Positions 61,438 to 64,000 of a stretch of DNA of 64,000 bases are shown one piece after another (position 1 is the first letter of the stretch; the number at the start of each line of letters is the position of its first letter). A program made the position numbers and the translations under genes. The DNA is from Faucicola sp902506215 (GTDB taxonomy: Bacteria > Pseudomonadota > Gammaproteobacteria > Pseudomonadales > Moraxellaceae). Where the stretch lies: positions 372,001-436,000 of the forward strand of contig CP069437.1 of assembly GCA_016888885.1 (NCBI GenBank), given 5' to 3'. Under the pieces are notes generated by a model. The model ran no database searches, had not been told where the DNA came from, and saw only the letters and a list, made by a program, of their open reading frames with translations.

Positions 61438-64000
61438 TTATTGATGGGTTTGTGTTTTTTTAACAGCTTGCGTAGTATCAGTTACTGGACTAGCCACTGA
61501 ATCAGCCCGTGGGTTGGCGTTTGCAGGACGGCTAATCGCTGAGCTTTGATACATCTGTTTGGCTAATATCATGCCCGCCTGTACCGCCCGATTAATGCCA
61601 TCGCGAGGGTCATCGACCAAGCCATTTTTAGTCCAGTTACGTTCAACCAATACCGCTACCGCTTTATCCCATTTGCCATTTTTATCTTTTAGCCCATAGA
61701 CAAACCATTTATACGGACGAGCATAACACGCCACCGATGGCTGAGCTTTGCCTGCGCGAATGTCCGCATTGTTACACAGATTTGCCACCATACTGACGGT
61801 GACATTGGGGGTATAAAAGCTGCGACCGTTTTGGCGGGTGGGATAGTTAAAGCCGGGTGTGCCTGTTTTGCCCACCATCACGCCCTGTGTCCAAGTACAG
61901 CTACCAATCGCTTGGTTACAGGCAGTAAAAGCTGTGCCGTTGCCGCCGCCCAACCCTGTGCCTGCTAGCAGCGTACCTGATAATAAATTGAGCGCACCAC
62001 GGGCGTCAGATTGGTTGATATTGAGAGGCATGGCGCCGAGTTGGCTGGTAGCTGTGGTCAATGTCTCTTGACTTTGGGCATCGCCTCGCCAGGCTTTAGG
62101 ACGCAGCGGAATTTGATTGACGCCCCACAAATCCTCAATTAAATGCACGCCACGACGCTGGGTCGCGCCATTATCGGCAATCAGCAGATTGGCAAACATA
62201 TCCGACACACCCAGTACCGAGGTTTTGGCATTACCTGCGCCAAACACTTGGTTCATGCTGGCATTAAGCATATCGCCCCCTTGACGACACGCCCCATTCA
62301 TACGTCCGCCATTGGCTTTGACACAGCTTGCCACTTGGCTTTCGGTAAATTGCAATTGTTTGGTGGTGTAATCTTGCTTGCCATCGGTGAGCAGTACACC
62401 TGAAAAATAGCGGCTTTGTAGCATCGGGTCGCTATTATAGGCTTTACCAAACAATAAATCTTTAAATCCGCAATTCACTCCCCCTTTATCGGCACAATTC
62501 ACACTCCATCCCATGTCATCACTGGCTTTTTTAAAGGCTGGCATACCTGGGCAAACGCCTTGTCGGTCACGTTGCAATGACATCGCACTGGTCGTGCGGT
62601 GACAATATAAAAAATTCGCCACTTTTTCGGTGGATGAGCTTGCCATCACTTGTTTGAGATATTGCGCTTCAGGGGTTTGCATATTTTTAAACCGCGGATT
62701 GGCGCGTACCAGTGCCAATGCTTGTACGGTTTTAACGGTCGAACCAGGGTATACGGTTTGGTATAACGCATGGTTCATGAGATTTTGCTTGCTCCAGTCT
62801 TTTTTCCACAGTATCGGGCAACCTGTGGGCTTAATCGTGGTATCGCCATTATCGGCACGGTAGCAATTGGAGTCAGCGCTAGCAAGGGCAAGCACACCTT
62901 GGGTTTTGACGTCAATCACCGCGATACCGATACTGCGTACCAAGGCGTTCTCATACATGCCATTGGCGACGTTTTGCAACGCAGGCGATAGCACGTTATT
63001 ACAGTCCGCGCCATTGGGGTTATTGGTGACACAATCCGCTACTTGCTGGGCGGTGGTCTGTACGGCAGGATCTAGGGTTAACGCCATGTTGTAGCCGATT
63101 TTGATATCTGAGCCATCGACATTGATACTATTGATTGGCGGTGCCGTGAGTTTTTGCCACCAGCTGCGTTGATCATTTTTTTGTTGGTAGCTTTGATAAG
63201 CGTCCAATAACTGACGGTCAAAATGGCTGGCGTGAATGTTGGACAATTCGCTATACATCAACCCTAGATTGGTTGGTAAAGCGACCTCGGTTTTGCTGGT
63301 GGAGGCAATCCGTTTTTTCGGGTCTTGCGTGGGTTTGTCTTGTAGGGTTTGCAGCACGCCATTGGCTTGGTTTTGAATATCGTTTTTGGTTTTATTAAAA
63401 GCATTGTTGGGGTCAGATGCTGGTGCATTGGGAAAAGTCGCCGCCCCTGTCAATGGTTTAACCGCCAAGGATTTGACCGACATCGGAATCAATCTAGGGT
63501 TGTTACAAAGCTGGGTTAATGGGTCAACGTCACCTGTGTCAGTGGTATTGCTACGATTATCGACATACAGATAGCCTGTTTGATTGTCCGCCGTTTTGGC
63601 GGTTTTGATGTACACACAGCCTGGTAGCCCATACCAAGGGTTGGTTTGGGTGAGCCAATTGGTTGGCATATGGGCGACATTGGGGTCGTTTTGATTGCGG
63701 CGATTGGGCTGTTGTTCTCGCCATTGTAGCTGCAACAATCGCTCAGGGCTGGCAAGCGTTTTTAGCGCAAAGGCTAACGCGTCTTCGTTGATATGTTGCT
63801 CACAGGCTTGTTGCCAAAGGCTGGCAGTTTGCAATTGGTATTGGTTGGCTAGACGTTTTTGCTGGTACAAGCTGAGCAGACTTTGATTGACTCGGTTGAT
63901 ACTGTCGGTAAAACGGGCTTGGTTTTTGGGCTCAGTTAAATCGCACGTTTTGGCAGGCGTGGCGTTGACCGAACTTGATAGATTAGCGGTTGCACTTTGG
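61438..64000 (-). CDS. Penicillin-binding-protein-like transpeptidase (N-terminus beyond the right edge)
   Basis: The frame is open from the window edge to the stop at 61438 (at least 854 residues). Serine acyltransferase motifs are PGSTVKTVQALAL (S-x-x-K with the active Ser, plus-strand region about 62730) and GKTGTPGF (K-T-G, about 61855). IAVIDVKTQGVLALAS precedes the first motif, as in class B and FtsI-like enzymes. A TTG at 63870 can open a shorter frame but lacks support, because coding-quality sequence continues upstream. Extra Cys-rich loops (LYCHR, SVNCADKGGVNCG) suggest an exported, disulfide-bonded protein, consistent with a periplasmic role. It may be a divergent PBP. Confidence 0.78.
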   Translation of the reverse strand, partial: QSATANLSSSVNATPAKTCDLTEPKNQARFTDSINRVNQSLLSLYQQKRLANQYQLQTASLWQQACEQHINEDALAFALKTLASPERLLQLQWREQQPNRRNQNDPNVAHMPTNWLTQTNPWYGLPGCVYIKTAKTADNQTGYLYVDNRSNTTDTGDVDPLTQLCNNPRLIPMSVKSLAVKPLTGAATFPNAPASDPNNAFNKTKNDIQNQANGVLQTLQDKPTQDPKKRIASTSKTEVALPTNLGLMYSELSNIHASHFDRQLLDAYQSYQQKNDQRSWWQKLTAPPINSINVDGSDIKIGYNMALTLDPAVQTTAQQVADCVTNNPNGADCNNVLSPALQNVANGMYENALVRSIGIAVIDVKTQGVLALASADSNCYRADNGDTTIKPTGCPILWKKDWSKQNLMNHALYQTVYPGSTVKTVQALALVRANPRFKNMQTPEAQYLKQVMASSSTEKVANFLYCHRTTSAMSLQRDRQGVCPGMPAFKKASDDMGWSVNCADKGGVNCGFKDLLFGKAYNSDPMLQSRYFSGVLLTDGKQDYTTKQLQFTESQVASCVKANGGRMNGACRQGGDMLNASMNQVFGAGNAKTSVLGVSDMFANLLIADNGATQRRGVHLIEDLWGVNQIPLRPKAWRGDAQSQETLTTATSQLGAMPLNINQSDARGALNLLSGTLLAGTGLGGGNGTAFTACNQAIGSCTWTQGVMVGKTGTPGFNYPTRQNGRSFYTPNVTVSMVANLCNNADIRAGKAQPSVACYARPYKWFVYGLKDKNGKWDKAVAVLVERNWTKNGLVDDPRDGINRAVQAGMILAKQMYQSSAISRPANANPRADSVASPVTDTTQAVKKTQTHQ

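Noticed and set aside
63516..63755. Small frame on the minus strand inside the transpeptidase gene
   Set aside because: It overlaps the long open frame that carries the S-x-x-K and K-T-G motifs and has no support of its own.

Overview
The window looks like chromosome from a gammaproteobacterium of the family Moraxellaceae (Moraxella/Faucicola osloensis-like or Psychrobacter-like). This is inferred from moderate-to-low GC, the recC-recB-recD order, protein style (Sat plus CysI-DUF934 sulfur assimilation, RoxA, ElaA-ThiE) and a near-canonical gammaproteobacterial dif site. No species is proven.

Layout. 1-335: 5' end of xseA (minus strand, runs off the window). 591-10807: a sulfur assimilation region with sulfate ABC importer (sbp, cysT, cysW, cysA), ATP sulfurylase (sat, opposite strand), siroheme sulfite reductase (cysI-like) with its DUF934 partner, a cysH reductase lacking iron-sulfur cysteines, and cysG for siroheme. 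11033-17837: ggt, a palindromic MITE, a nitronate monooxygenase, an IS5-type element with the same terminal repeats as the MITE, folE, fabI, a YoaK-like membrane protein and a small acidic protein. 18200-29294: recC-recB-recD. 29397-35376: hpt, an unknown protein, roxA, an acyl-CoA ligase and an FAD oxidoreductase.

35671-56672 is the striking part: a perfect-looking chromosomal dif site followed by three identical tandem copies (6686 bp each) of a filamentous phage (inovirus), then a fourth copy reduced to 916 bp by a deletion between 20-bp direct repeats. Each full copy carries, on the minus strand, a zinc-ribbon protein, a one-helix membrane protein, a gene II/X replication protein, a probable ssDNA-binding protein, two small proteins, a major coat protein, two very small membrane proteins (27 and 56 aa), a central terminator, a pIII/TspB-like adhesin, a pVI-like DUF2523 protein and Zot. 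On the plus strand lie a small probable repressor and a two-helix membrane protein. The control region between the divergent blocks holds a consensus sigma-70 promoter embedded in repeated operator-like palindromes. Every unit ends in two inverted dif-like sequences that would fold in single-stranded phage DNA into a dif-like hairpin, as in CTXphi. The phage has no integrase or secretin, so it should depend on host XerCD and a host outer-membrane channel. The truncated unit keeps the probable repressor, operators, membrane protein and attachment hairpin, so it could act as an immunity cassette.

56836-64000: a transporter-like membrane protein, a GNAT acetyltransferase overlapping thiE, an RluA-type pseudouridine synthase, a proline-rich unknown protein and a penicillin-binding-protein-like transpeptidase that runs off the right edge. 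No tRNA, rRNA or CRISPR was recognised.
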